A DNA stretch of 64,000 nucleotides from Blasia pusilla (taxonomy: Eukaryota; Marchantiophyta; Marchantiopsida; Blasiales): the NCBI GenBank assembly GCA_050084515.1, contig CM114271.1, positions 21,576,001-21,640,000 of the forward strand. The letters run 5' to 3'. Positions within the stretch are counted from its first letter, which is position 1. Every line of letters begins with the position of its first letter. The position numbers and the translations under genes were made by a program. Shown here piece by piece: positions 13,001 to 25,089 of this stretch. The notes below the pieces were generated by a model, which saw only the letters and a list, made by a program, of their open reading frames with translations, searched no databases and was not told the DNA's origin.

Positions 13001-15621
13001 TTCAAAATGCCCTCCAACATCACCATTGTAACAATCTATTGTTTTAAAGAATTTGATGTCTTCATGGGGCAAAGTCAAATGAGAAAGAAAACCCTCTTTC
13101 ACACCTACTCTACTGAAATGAGCTAACAAAATTGGACTTCTATTTCTTGATGAGTATTCTTAGGGCTAAGCATGTGTTCCACCATATCAGCACTCTTTAT
13201 GTCGATCTGCACATACCAAGCTTCTGCTTCCTCCTTCACTAGTAGGTCCATAACATTTCATGCAAGCAAATGATCTCCTAACATCAACCCTACTACACTA
13301 CACTGGCGGATTCCTTCATTCATTCTTACACTTCCCCCCTCTTCACCAGTCATCTGGAGAAACTCTACTGAGTTTAGCAAGCCCAGAATATGAGAAACTC
13401 CAATTGCAGGCAATAGAAAACAACTTCCACGATCAATAGGTTTCAGACACTTTTCAGCCTTTAAGAAAACATATGGCCTAAACACCCACATAATCTGTGA
13501 AAGTTTCACCAGCTGTTCCTCCTTCATCTTCTTCTTGCTCCACTTCCAGAGCCACCTGCAAGGCATGTGAGATTTCATAAAACATCCAATTTGAACAAGC
13601 ATACCAGATGCTTAAAGATTCTAATGGCAACTACACAAGTGCTAAACGATATTACAGACAAAATGCGGTCAACCCATCATAAAATGGGTACAACTAGTAA
13701 ATGAATATACTACAAACTGTCTCCTGAAGGAATTCTTCCAATGTAAAATACTATTCTAGAGAAGCTCAGCATGCGCCTGAGCTCCTCTAGCATCTACGGT
13801 CTCACAATTGGCTTGTTCATGCATTCCACAGTCCACTCAGAACAGACAGTCTCCGGATGGGCGAAAAGAAGAGGTACACACAAAAAAGTGGCAAAGTTTA
13901 GAGCAGGCCTAGATGTTGGGTTCCCGCAAAGGTCCATATACACATTGGAGATTCCCACCTTGCGTATTACTACTTTGTACATCTGGGACACATCCCAGAT
14001 GGGAGCTTTCCCCAGAATATTTATGGAATACATCCAATGCTCAGTCATGTAATCCCCTCACTTGAGATGTTCATCACCCTCTTCCAGCTAACAGGAATAT
14101 GAACGCTCAGCCCAATATTTTGGATCAGCAGAACACATCCAAAGCTTGGATCTATGAACAGATAGTCCAGAATCTGCTGAATCATCCGCATGAATGTATT
14201 GAGCAAAGTGACCTCAGCCATTCCACATTGCCGTCATGATACAAATGGTATAATGATCCCACGAAAACCCATGACTTCACAAACCGTTAACCTGAGCCAT
14301 TCACGGTCACCTACATAAAGAGGTTTTTTATTCAGCAACAACAGTGTTGGCAGGTCAGCCTCCATTTTCGGTTGTCTACACATTACCACTGGCATTCCAG
14401 GCCTAAGCAACTTATTCATCAAGTGAAATATTTGGTCAACTGTCTTAATGTGTCTTCAATTTTGTTTTGGTATTTTGAAGACCAGGACCATGAGTCATCC
14501 CGTAAATTGTCGGTGAGATACAAATCTGAGTGCAGATAACTTGTCTTCTTTCAAGTTTGTTGTGAAGTAAGTTTCAAAAGTCTTGTGGTTGTTCGTCTAC
14601 CCAAGGCCAGTCTGAAAAGTGAAATCTGAGCGCAGTGACACACTATGAAAATGACCAAGGAAGTCCCGGCAACCTCTTCCGCGCGAGCAAAACCGAGAAA
14701 CTTGGGGTCTCTAGGTTCACGTAGACCGAGTGGACGACAATTTACGGAAAACGTCGTCCTTACCAAGGCAATTCAGTTGCTCAGCAGAGAGCTTCTCAAC
14801 CAGAAGACAGTTTGTCGCCAAAATCTCCTAAACACCTTGGTCTGCATGCTTACAGCAACGAGCCACTCCACCAAATGGACCGAAACTAAACGAAACGTGC
14901 ACCGACAGCTGAGATTATTGGACTTGGAAAGAGAACGACGAATCGTCAGCTCCTTAGAAGAGCAGGTCTTAATGAACGGGATGCTACAAGTTGCATGTAC
15001 TGTGCGTGGCACTGCAGCTGTGGCCAACACGCAGCGAAAGTAAGATTTTTTAGCACAATTCTATTTGTATATGCGCTTTCACTTAAACCCCCGAAACTTA
15101 AACCGCCGTCAACTACTTCTATTGCGCACACGGTCCGCAAGCGCCAATAATTTCAGAGGACCACTCACCTCATTAACCTCCTCTTTGACAGCATGAAGTC
15201 TGTTCCAAATAGGCGCGTCCAACGCGTCCCCCACGGCCGAGCTATCCAGTAGCCCGGGCGCCTGACCCGAAAGATGATTGAGGTGCGCAAGAGAACTTCG
15301 ATAAGCAGCCAGCTTCAGAGGATCAACCGCGAGCTCCACACGACACTGGGGACAGACGAACCTGCGTAGCAATGGAGGGACATTCAAAATGCAGCGACAA
15401 TTTGCACAAGGGAGCTGAAGCTTCGACGTGTCCACTCCCCGCGGATGCAACAGAGGCGGGAGGGCTTGGGGCAGCTTGCATTGCGGACACTGGAAGTTCA
15501 GCACTCCTCTCGGCACACTCAATATGCATCTGCACCCCGGGCTCGCACATTGCACCTGGCAGGCTCCAATGTCCGCCTCTCCAGGTCCCATCTCGAAATT
15601 CCTCCCTCCCTCTCCTCTCAA
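7019..15621 (-). CDS. FGT1: FORGETTER1 / Strawberry-notch homologue, N-terminal half (exons 1-13)
   Basis: Exons on the minus strand: 15169-15621, 13490-13555, 12767-12940, 12187-12317, 11210-11286, 9861-10042, 9569-9646, 9208-9340, 8934-8994, 8547-8628, 7994-8122, 7418-7561, 7019-7118. Exon 1 encodes two LSD1-type zinc ribbons ([10 protein letters not shown]...CPQC and [11 protein letters not shown]...CPQC). Exon 2 is acidic and exon 3 carries the family signature [11 protein letters not shown]. Exon 4 holds the Walker A motif [14 protein letters not shown]. Exon 6 ends in the Walker B box FDE and exon 7 opens with CHKAKNL. Exon 8 has [16 protein letters not shown], exon 12 [15 protein letters not shown] and exon 13 [19 protein letters not shown]. 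This is an SF2 helicase-like ATPase with all key boxes present. The start may be the Met at 15,621 or the in-frame Met at 15,591. Exon 9's acceptor and exon 8's donor were chosen to keep frame. Confidence 0.94.
13556..15168 (-). other. FGT1 intron 1 with an antisense open frame
   Basis: This 1.6-kb first intron separates the zinc-ribbon exon from the short acidic exon 2 and is one of the longest introns in the gene. On the plus strand, 14,645-15,043 holds a 132-codon open frame rich in Arg, Leu and Glu, with a helical stretch near [11 protein letters not shown] do not recognise it and see no second exon, so it is more likely chance than a nested gene. Confidence 0.5.
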
Positions 15622-16060
15622 TCCTCTCCAACCCCTCCACTCGCCTTTCCCCTTCCTTTTCTATTCCTCCTCAAACCCTCCCCGAGCCCCACCCCCATTC
15701 AGCACTCCCTCATCCATACCCCTCCCTCCCTTCCTTCTTCCTCTTCCTCCTTTTCCTCCTCCTCCTCCACCACCACCACAGCAATCGCGCCCTCCACCTC
15801 CCTTTCCTCTCCTGAAACCCTGCACAACCCCCGCATCCCCCATCCGATCACTCGCCCTCGGAGTAGGTGTCCAGCTTATTTCTCTCCTCGAGCATCGCTA
15901 CCCCTCGCTCACTTCGCTTTCTCGAATTCCTCCCCTTCGCTTCGCTTCCCTACGCTTCCCGCACCAGCGGCAGCGAGCGAGCGAGCGAGAGAGAGAGAGA
16001 GCTCGGAAAGGAGGAGAGAGGGGAGGAGCGCAGCGCGCCACGAGAGATGCTACATGACTC
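15622..16060 (-). promoter_or_regulatory. FGT1 5' leader and promoter region, strongly strand-asymmetric
   Basis: The plus strand here is a long run of C and T (CCT/TCC tracts, about 15,600-15,960) followed by GA repeats, so the FGT1 sense strand is GA-rich just upstream of its start. Such tracts are common in plant 5' leaders and bind GAGA-type factors. Long open frames cross this stretch in several frames, but only because stop codons are rare in pyrimidine tracts; none resembles a protein. No TATA box is obvious. Confidence 0.5.
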
Positions 16061-16990
16061 TCTGCATCGAATATCGACGCCAGGTGATACGCACTGCAAG
16101 ATCTCTCTACACCTGCGCCAACCTGCGACGGCGCGTCCTCCAGAGGAGGACGTCGGACGTCCCTGCGCTCGCCACCCCATCCGAGTTCTCACCAACACTG
16201 TGGACGGAGTTCCAGATCCCCACGTCTTGCTGCGACGAGACTCGTCGCGTTGCGGTGTACGGAATCAGAACTACTGGTATGGTACTGTGCACTCTTGGAC
16301 AGAACTTTTGGACGGCACTCTGTGTCCAGTTGCTACAGATGGTGTTGGACTCCGATAGAGTCGTGCAGGGCTTCCGTGTTCTCCGTCCTTCATCAGCACA
16401 CTCCGGACTCGACCGCCATCCACCTCCATCACGAACTAATCCCAAACCTATAGAAGACGCTATCCAATGAAAAGCTCTTAAACGATATTCTCAAACGAGC
16501 CATGGATAAAATAATAAAAACTGCTGTCATTTGTGAAATGCCATAAGATGATTATATTTGGTATGAGGATGAAATACCTGATTATAATAATGGAGGCTAT
16601 GTTAGTGTGACGGTGTAGTTGACATATTGGATAGATGAGTGCAATTTGTTATTGATTAATGTTGGAATGTGTTATTAGCTCTTTCCAATGCATGCAAAGA
16701 TACAAGACTCTTGTCAAAGTATACTGATGTTGATACTATTGTGGCAATTATACTATCTTTGAACCTATATATTGATAATATATAGGTTCAAAGATGCCGA
16801 CATATACTCCAAAACTCCATCAAAAGTGCAGGTGTATGAACATTACAAAACAGCATTGACATGGGTTGAATCATAGGGTCTGAACATTTGGCAAGCTGCA
16901 GAAAAGAAATTTAATGCACCTTAGTCGTTTAAGTGATGAAACAAGTAGCAAGTTATTAATTAAAAGAGTGCATACACACAACTAATATTG
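16060..16990. other. Intergenic, no gene seen
   Basis: The GC-rich part to about 16,470 keeps open frames but shows no recognisable domain. From 16,480 the sequence turns AT-rich. The only clear structure is the hairpin at 16,755-16,795. Confidence 0.5.
16755..16795. repeat. Perfect inverted repeat, 17-bp arms, 7-nt loop
   Basis: The arms (atctttgaacctatata and its exact complement) flank a 7-base loop. It lies in AT-rich intergenic sequence about 240 bases upstream of a retroelement fragment. It could be a small foldback element or a chance palindrome; I see no flanking duplication. Confidence 0.8.
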
Positions 16991-16994
16991 GCAT

Positions 16995-17345
16995 TGATTA
17001 GGTGGTTGTCGTGTAATATGTGCTCATAGACATGTTTGGAGCAGAGTATGAGAGTATTAGATGTCTTGGGGGGATCAACACGACGGGTTGTTGTAGTATG
17101 GCAGTGTTGCGGGGATGACGGCACGGATAGTGCTAGATATGTATAGGATAGGAGATCATGTTGGGGACACATATGTGTGTGTTGTCTGGAGTTAGGGGGA
17201 CCCAACTGCAAGCTAGGGGGCAGTTGTGGGGTCATGGTGTATGTGCTTGAATATGTTTCATTTATGTGTGGATCTACCCGTATGTCGGTGAAGATCGGTG
17301 TTGTGTGGTATGTAGATGTGACGAGCGATGTGTATGCGCACGACA
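16995..17345 (+). mobile_element. Internally deleted fragment of the methyltransferase-carrying gypsy family
   Basis: Two separated parts of the 27-37 kb element are fused here. At about 17,040-17,110 the DNA resembles methyltransferase motif I (reading RVLDVLGGSTRR against RVLDLFGGISTG). From about 17,180 the sequence follows the element's extreme 3' end: the ctggagttaggg stretch, a G-rich polypurine tract, then terminal block A ending in gcgcacgaca. What follows (atttctctcggg) is unrelated, so block A is a true right terminus in this copy as well. The left end is lost. Confidence 0.7.
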
Positions 17346-19669
17346 AATTTCTCTCGGGAAATTTTTTAATATTTTTTTAATACTTGATATCTTCTTATGA
17401 ATTTTTAATTAAAAACTATTTGAAATAAAAATTTTATTTTTAAAATAGTTAACACATTTATATAATTAAATTAAATTTCTCCTCATCCTAATTTTTAGCT
17501 TAGTATATGATTAAACTACAAAATCTTAGAGATGCTTCATAAACTCATTTCATGGACAGATTTCATAAATAGTTCTCATTCATATCTCTCTAAATTAGCT
17601 AATGCCCATACTAATTTGATTACAAAAGTCAAACAAATAGAGAATTTAAACTAATGACACTCGTAAGGTACATTTGAATAGGACGCAACCAATGGAATTC
17701 ATGTGTCACATCTTTTACATTGGAGTAGAGAGTATGCGCATTGCATATGTAGGGAAGTCAATAGATCTTGGATGATCTATTGAAGACAAGGGTAATCTCA
17801 ATGTGTAGATTTTCCTATTTTGGGCTTATTTTAAACTATTTTGAATAACTTACCATTTCCATTAAGTTATATGTTTATACTTTGTCTACTTTTTATTTTG
17901 GGAAGTTCCCCTTGATTATATGTTATGATTGAAGAGGTGACCTATGTGCATAGGTCATTGAGAAGAAAGTTTGGGGGAGAGGATAAAGAGAGAGAGAGAT
18001 TGAAGAGTGTATTTTCTTAGGATTCTTTCTTTAATTTGTTGAGCCTCCTTCCATGAGACGGTGGAGATATAGCCCCATTTGCATTATCAATCATTCGAAC
18101 CTTTCACGACGAGAGAAGTTTTGGTTTGATATAAGAGAGAGTTAGAGGATATATGAGATCTGCTTTTTGAATTTACAAAGAAAAATGAAAAGAGTTCCAT
18201 AAGAGAGATTTATTGGAAGAATGACTCTAGCATGGAGAATCATTTGGGTGACATCTCCGTGGTCTTTTTGTTGGTTTTTGTAGGTTGATGACATGTTGCT
18301 CATATAATAGCTTCTCATAGTTCTGTTGAGGATCTTGGCTTGATGATTTTTTATTAAGTGTAGGGATTCTTTTTGAGTAGAACTACTATGCATGGAAGTA
18401 TTGCTAAATTTTTAGTAAATCAGGTAGGTTGAAAATTGGCTATTCTAAGAAGTGGCTAATGAGAGAGTGTGTGAGAATAGGGGTTGATTTCTTGCTATTT
18501 TAACAAATCGTTAGTTTTTTTGTGGGACGTAAATACATGGAAGAATTTTCCGTGTTTTATACAAAATCAATGCTACATTTTGTGTAAAAGTTGTTGTTAC
18601 AGATAGACTAGAGTTTTAATGTTTCCAAAAAAAAAAGATCTTGAAGCAAGGAACAGAAAACCAAAAAGGGCCAAATGGTAGAGGAAAACATAATGATGGA
18701 CCTTATCCAGAGGATTGCTCTTAGCCATAAGATTTGATGGTACAAAGGCATCCCAAATGGTGCAATAGGACTTCATGATGTGGTTGAGTGACAGAGATAT
18801 CTTTTTGTGTTGAAGGTTTGAAGGGCCATGCGCCCCCTAAATAGGAATCCTTTGTTTCTTTTTTCAATATTTTTGATGATTCTTTTATCATTCTTTATGA
18901 TAGAAGTAATGATTCTTTTGGAATCATTACTTGAAAATCATGATGCCATCTCATGTTTCATAGGTCCTAATTGCATTTAGGACGACCTGATTCATGGTCC
19001 TTCATGTTGGAGTGAGTAGATAAAGTGCATTGAGATGACGTAACTATTTCTTGGTGAATGTGTTTGGGCTTATCGACCTGTCAATAATATCCAAAGGGAT
19101 ACTTATTGATTGATATGTACAAGTCACAATTCCTACTTATGGATGCATAGAGTTGTTGGGTAATCGATTAGAGTTGATTTTTATCGAGTTGTGACAACTA
19201 TGATATAATGCACTACTAGATCGCCATATCGTCTTACTTATGGCTGCACTCTATCGTCAACGATGTCATGTTTTTTAGGATGGGTCAACGAGTTTACAAT
19301 AGGGTGACTTCAAGGATAGTCAAGAAAAGCTTCAAGACGTCGAGGATGACCTATTGAGGCCACGGGTAACCTGAGAGAGCACGTCTGTCTTTCGTTTCGG
19401 CTCATTTGGAGCTATATAGAGAAACTTACTATTTTGGGCAAGTTGTCGTTTTGAGTAGAGTTTACTTTATACTTTGGGAAGTGGCCGTTGACCCCCTACA
19501 GTAGGTCAAGAACCAAGGAGGTAACCTCCTAGCATAGATTACCGTGAAGAGAGCTTGGGAGAGTGAAGGGGGTATACCCAAGGAGAGAGAGTTTTGGGGC
19601 TCATTCTCTCTTTGTTGAACCTCTTGGCCTATGGTCCTCCTTGCTTTTTGAGTAACCCAAGCCTTTCAT

Positions 19670-19725
<56 letters not shown>

Positions 19726-20880
19726 TAGTCCAGGAGAAGCCTATATGGCTTATGGGACCCCTTCCACATCTATGTTATTATGGGAGAGTGCCTTCTTGAT
19801 TTGGAAAAACCTCTCTATTTGACATGTGGCAATTGGGCAGCAAGAAATATTTCACATGCTACGAGAAACAAGAAAAAATTTGAATTTCAGTGCTGCATCA
19901 TTACTCTCTTCCTTTCCGAGGCTATACACTAGCTCTTAAACGCTTTTTTATTTCTTGTGCATGACACATGCACCTTACTAGTGCGTAATATTGACGTTGC
20001 ATCCGACACAAAATTTCACATCTAGATTCTTTGAGGGGATTATCACTTAGGAGATTTGGTTTTATCATTATTTTGTTATTGGTGAAGGTATGGACATGGA
20101 ATTTCTTTTTATCCAGATTTTTTACTTGGGAGCAGAGTCAAGGCACACACACAAATGAAAGGCACACAAGGCGTTCTCTCTCTCAAACATGGATCATCCA
20201 TAGCCTAGCTAGGGAATGCCAGTGCCGTGGGGTTGAGATTGCCCCCCACAGTCAAAGGGGAGAGTTGTACCGAGACTTTTTTAAGAAGACATTATGTCAG
20301 TTCACCTAACCTCTTGGTCATCTACCGCTAGATAGTCGCCTCCTATTTTAGATGAAGGTTGAATGAAGAAATTGCATCAATCATGTTGTAGATCGAGAAG
20401 TTGTGCACGTTGTCGAAGAATGGTGCAAACTTTGGACATCTGAGCACGTAGTTGTGACCATTTCCATGGGCTACCATAGCCAACTTATAAAGTATGAAGC
20501 AACTTCAATTTTTTTGGTAAAATTCTGAGTTGATTGGTAAAATTCTTAGTTGAGAGGTTCCAATTTGCTATGCGTCGTGATTGGTAGCCGCTCAACGATG
20601 ATCGAGTACCAATTGTTGCGTCGTGCTACACCGCTAGTAGCCACACCGCTAAATCGAGGGTCATTACGGTGTCCTTTCGGGACTTGGAGAGGCAAGGGGA
20701 TATGCATGAGAGTAGCTCTAGAGGATTTACTCAGAGTGGCGCGAGGTTTTGAGGGTCTCAACCTGAAGGACCGCCTCGACCTCCTTCTAGATGGTCCTCA
20801 GAAAAGGAGAGGGCGTAGAGGAGTTTATTTGTGCATCATCGCACACAATGGGTGGTTCTATCGCCAGGGCGTAAGAAATG
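17346..20880. other. AT-rich intergenic, possible diverged LTR-like pair
   Basis: No gene is supported. The stretches at about 17,805-18,130 and 19,425-19,720 share a series of short blocks in the same order (ttttgggc; ttatacttt...ggaagt; gaggtgacct/gaggtaacct; aagtttgggggagag/gagcttgggagagtg; a gttgagcctc-like block). That suggests two old copies of one LTR about 1.6 kb apart. The second lies upstream of the degenerate element at 20.9 kb and could be its left end. Identity is low by eye. Confidence 0.3.
19673..19721. repeat. (GA)n microsatellite
   Basis: An uninterrupted run of about 24 GA dinucleotides. Confidence 0.97.
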
Positions 20881-21729
20881 AACGACCAAGATAGAGGAAC
20901 GCGAACGTTTTGGGAGTTGTGGATATTATAGAGTTGCACTACTTCATCATGAAGTTTAGGTAGATGGCTAGGAACTCTAGAGAGCTCAACTTGTTCACCG
21001 CATGGAACGGAATATTCCAACACTTGGAGGATAACCATGAGTTTTCCAAGTGATACGTACCCAAGATTGAGGCCTCGAGACTCTACTATGACGCACATTA
21101 CGTGTCATGGACTGAACCATTTCTAGATTAGGAGGAGCTAGGAGAGGCTACTTCCTCTGCCACTAGAGAGGTTTCGGGAGGGGTAAGTCAGACTGGGGAA
21201 ATTGCATCGTCTAGTCGGGTTCGTCCTAGGTTCAATCGCGTTATTCAGTTCTTTGCGGAGTTGCAGAGGAACTACCAAGGCTATGGACCGATAAGTTACG
21301 GAGTATCCACGACTTCCATAGGCGCACAAGGGAAAGTTTATGGGAGACATTTACTCGTTTGGGACGTTTGATTAGTGTCACTTAGGGGGTGATAGAGGCC
21401 TAGGTTGTTCCGACATGGTATGGGATGCTGGAGCAGACTTGTGGAGACGGGTGAGGGATGCGATACTTACGATGCGCACCTCAGCTATGTTAAGAGATGT
21501 GTATGAGATGGCGGAGTGTATTTGAGCGCAACCTGGTTGAGGAGAGTGTAGCAACCATGAGTCATGTGCGCGAGCAATCACGATTGCTTACACCACTAGT
21601 GAAGCAATGTGAATTTTGAGAGAGGAAAGTGGCACCATGAGTTTAGGGAGGTTATTGTTAGTATGTGCCATGGAGACCTACGCCATCATATGCGGCACAT
21701 CAACACCCGCTAGAAGTTATTTATTGGGC

Positions 21730-21890
21730 ATGTGGTGGAGCCCATCGCCAACAAGATTGCAGTTGTCAAGGTAGTGGAAGCGTGCCTCAACCTGGAGGAG
21801 GAGATGGACCCGCACCAGGAGTCTACGAGTGTGACCATTATCAATGGTATGGTCATACATGCACCAAGTGTTTCAGCTTATATCGTGAGT
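21730..21890 (+). pseudogene. Gag nucleocapsid remnant with two zinc knuckles
   Basis: The frame reads ACGGAHRQQDC and then CDHYQWYGHTCTKC, a knuckle pair with some cysteines changed. The canonical form of the second is seen in the copy at 30,424. The first knuckle keeps its final Cys here, whereas the better copy has Ala at that place. Confidence 0.7.
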
Positions 21891-22744
21891 TACGTCCGGA
21901 CTAAGGCTCGGACAGAGAGGGCACCAAAGCGAGTTGGTGGTCTGGGTGGACATAGAGGTTGTGTGCTAAGTGGTCTCATTGGGGGACGAATAGTTGGATT
22001 TTTCCGTGGGGTGATGAATATGCCTGTGGAGGAAGTATAGGTCTACCACCTAGATGAGTCAAGGGAGATTGTGAGCGCAAGGTTAGGATGGATGCTAAGA
22101 TAGAGTTTCTGCAATGGCTGATTTTCGCTCTGGCATTGAGGTTACTCGATGCCGAATGAGTGGCATTAACATTATATGGAATAGCTAGAGACATGGAGGA
22201 TCTTGGTTAGATCAGATGTGTGGGGCTACAAAGATGGAGGCAATCGTTATCGTTACACGTGGAGCAACCGTAGAGTTCTTTCCATAGAGAAGGGAGGCCA
22301 TGAAATAGACCAGGGTTCCTCAATCTTTTATGTTATGTCAGGCGATGAGGACCCCATTGATAGATTTTGATCACAGTTCCCAGAGAGTGGATGTTGTTGG
22401 TGTGCAAGCACGGAAGGCGAGGGAGAAGCAAGTGGGACGAATCCTATTCTTGATGCTGAAGGGGAGCACGTCTTCAATACATTGTTTGGAGCGACCACTG
22501 CTATGTACCCTGCCCCATGGTTTTAAACTTCCTATGTTACAAAGTTGGGAGGATGCACGCCGAGTTTTATTGGCTCGCCCCTATGCTAAGTGAGTGCAGA
22601 GATGGTATCCTTGCCTCATGTTTAGAGATGCTTAAGAGGAGGTGGTAGACTTGCCCTTGGAGCCTATGCTGGGGCCATCCATCTCAGATTCATGGCAAGT
22701 TGTGGTTGCTAGGATGGCGCCGATTCCGTCTAGACGTATGATAG

Positions 22745-22970
22745 AGCATGCCATGGTTTCTCCATGGGTTGTTTTGTTGGATAATCGGGGAGAAGTCTTC
22801 TATTTGGTGAGTCCAAGAGGTAGAGAGTTTTGTCTACAACGCATCTTGTTGGATTTGAGAGGGCAATCCTTGATGTTGGGAAAGGCGGCGTTTACGCGAG
22901 TGGGCCTGACGAGGATCGATGTGGAGCGTTGCCCATTCAGGATGCACACATCCTTGGGTGGAGCTTGAAT
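22745..22970 (+). pseudogene. Retroelement aspartic protease remnant
   Basis: The frame (VVLLDNRGEVFYLVSP...LLDLRGQSLMLGKA) aligns without gaps to the protease-like segment at about 31,310-31,500. The active-site triplet reads DLR here and DLG in the better copy, where retroelement proteases usually have DSG or DTG. Confidence 0.75.
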
Positions 22971-23504
22971 GAACGTAGTTATCACCCAACATGAGATCAT
23001 GGTGGGGTTCAACCATAATATCCGTTAGATGAGTCCGTGGTGCGGGCCAAGGGAATAATAACCAATATTGAGTCCTATGACGTCTTGGTTGGAGGAGTAG
23101 TGTTGTACACATTAGGATTTCTTGTAGATGATAGGAAGGAGTCAATGTCCTATAGACCAGGATGGCAGTTAGGTGATGGGCGACTTAGCTAGTTCCTTGT
23201 TTGATTCACGGGTGGAGTGATCCAGAAATGATGAGGAGAGATGGCGATACTTGCAACATTAAGTAGTGCCATCATTTGGCATAATGATTTGATTGAGGAG
23301 CATGTCCATGCAGGAGACACGTCCATGCCTAAGACTTCTATGGAGAGGAGTGTTATGATGGTTGTATCATTCCATGGAGGAGAGCATTCTGGGGCTCAAG
23401 TGAGGAGCTTCGATGCTTGGTTGATGAGCACATGCGGATGTCATGGAGCGAGACGTTTGCACTAGAGCGTGACGGGTTAGAAGAACCCCAGGTAGCCGAG
23501 AACG

Positions 23505-23985
23505 ATGGCACCCTTCGACACCCTGTTGATTGTGTGGTGCATTCGAGAGGAGGATGTTCAAGTGTTGGATCCCTTTGGAGGGATCAACACTGGATTGGTT
23601 GTTGTTTTGCATGAGTGCATATGTAGCAGTATTTGTATGTTGAGCTTGATGAGATTGCGAGGTACATCTCACTTTGATATATGGCGTAGTTACGCCTTCA
23701 TTTTCCTGACTTTTTGTTTGCGTTGGTCGTATAGGGGTTCTAAAGTTCCTTACTAAGGTACATTTCTTTGTTGGGGCCATAGGACTTGGAGTGGGTAGGG
23801 ACCATTGATTTGGTCATTGTTGGTTGGCCATGTGAGGGCCACTCGAGTGTTGGACGAGGAAGCGGTTTAGTTGATGCTCTGTCTAGATTATTTTGGGAGA
23901 TGATGAGGATCTTGCGACACTTGCAAGAACATCAGTCTCATTCTTCACCTTGGGCTAGAGGATTAGACAAAATTTTTCAAGGGCC
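23505..23985 (+). pseudogene. Truncated cytosine-5 DNA methyltransferase domain (second copy)
   Basis: Motif I is readable as VQVLDPFGGINTG (about 23,548-23,590). After a frame change, motif IV reads VIVGWPCEGHSSVGRG with the catalytic Pro-Cys kept (about 23,815-23,870), followed by LFWEMMRILRHLQ. Motifs VI to X are absent because the copy ends at about 23,985. Stops and indels make it non-functional. Confidence 0.85.
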
Positions 23986-24150
23986 GTAGGTAAGAAATTA
24001 GGCGTCAATGTCCGTCATAATTTAGTATGCGAACATAACGACCTTAGTCTAAAAAGGTAAAAGTGATCCCTAAGGCCTTTCTCTCCTTTTTATTAATTAA
24101 CCTATTGAATCACCCCTTCCTCTTATATCAAATATCCATTAGATTGAGTC

Positions 24151-24184
24151 TCTCATCTCATCTCATCTCATCTCATCTCATCTC
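24151..24184. repeat. (TCTCA)n pentanucleotide microsatellite
   Basis: Nearly seven tandem TCTCA units. The flanks are AT-rich with no gene. Confidence 0.95.
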
Positions 24185-25089
24185 TTCTTCATAGGTCACG
24201 CAATTACTTTTCTTATATGTTTGTATATATCTTCATCTGTCTTATGTGTATCAAACATCCCATGCTATAGTTCTTTTTATCTTATCTTCACTTCATCATG
24301 CATGTTTTATCCTTACTATTATGTGAGGCCTTATCCTCTCATATTTTAGCTTTATTCTAAACAATATATTTTTATCTTTATTGATTACTTTAACTTAATC
24401 TCTACTGAGTCTTATCTTGTTATGACCCTTACATATATGCCTCATTTTGTATCTTGGTCGAGCAGGCTATCCAGCACATCAACTTGATTCGTGTGGCCCT
24501 TCTTACTTTTGATTTGATTCGTGTGACTCTTCCTATCGTAGATTGAAAATGCTGCATCATGAGAGAAGTTATTAGATTCGTGTGATTATATAGGTGGGTT
24601 ATGAGATTCATGTGACATTAGTAGGTTTGTTAAAGCTTATACTCACGCCTATACAAACTGAAATGTTATTGGTTCGTGTATACGAACTTTGTCAAACTCT
24701 TACATTATTGCTCCACTTCTCGCAGAGATTCATATTTCCAAAATCTTCAAGAGGGCTCGCCATATCCCATTGCCCAAGAATGGGAAAAATATATTTCCCT
24801 CTCCTCTCCTATTAGTGTGGGTTGTCGTACTAGTGTGGTTGTCGATAACTTTGTGTCCTAGTTGCGACATTGAGTTAACTTTTCCTTTTTACATCGATTC
24901 CTCATAAAAGAAGGGCCACACACTGGTTACAATACTTCCCATATTTAAGAAGTAACATCCTTGTTACGAGTGTTCACAAAATTTTGAATCATGAAAAACA
25001 TATTGACAAAGTGCTTTGAAGGCTTGCAAGTAGCTTCAAACTATTGATATCCCTTCTTTTAGACCAAATATCAAGTAACTTGATGAGGA

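Larger units (their letters stand above)
20890..23985 (+). mobile_element. Degenerate, 3'-truncated copy of the methyltransferase-carrying gypsy element
   Basis: Collinear with the better copy at 27-37 kb but broken by many stops and indels. Gag-like sequence comes first (about 20,930-21,120; compare FTAWNGIFQHLED with FMAWKGLFQHLEG). Two zinc knuckles follow (about 21,730-21,890), then protease (about 22,745-22,970), then methyltransferase (about 23,505-23,985). The copy stops inside the methyltransferase after motif IV; no reverse transcriptase or integrase follows. Domain order is identical to the other copy, so the methyltransferase was already in the common ancestor of the two. Confidence 0.85.

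Noticed and set aside
14645-15043. 132-codon plus-strand frame as a nested gene
   Set aside because: It lies wholly inside FGT1 intron 1, with no recognisable domain or partner exon; kept only as a note.
15445-16470. Long plus-strand open frame (341 codons) and overlapping frames upstream of FGT1
   Set aside because: They run through C/T tracts where stops are rare. The encoded Ser/Pro/Arg runs resemble no protein, and the region is the FGT1 leader and promoter on the other strand.
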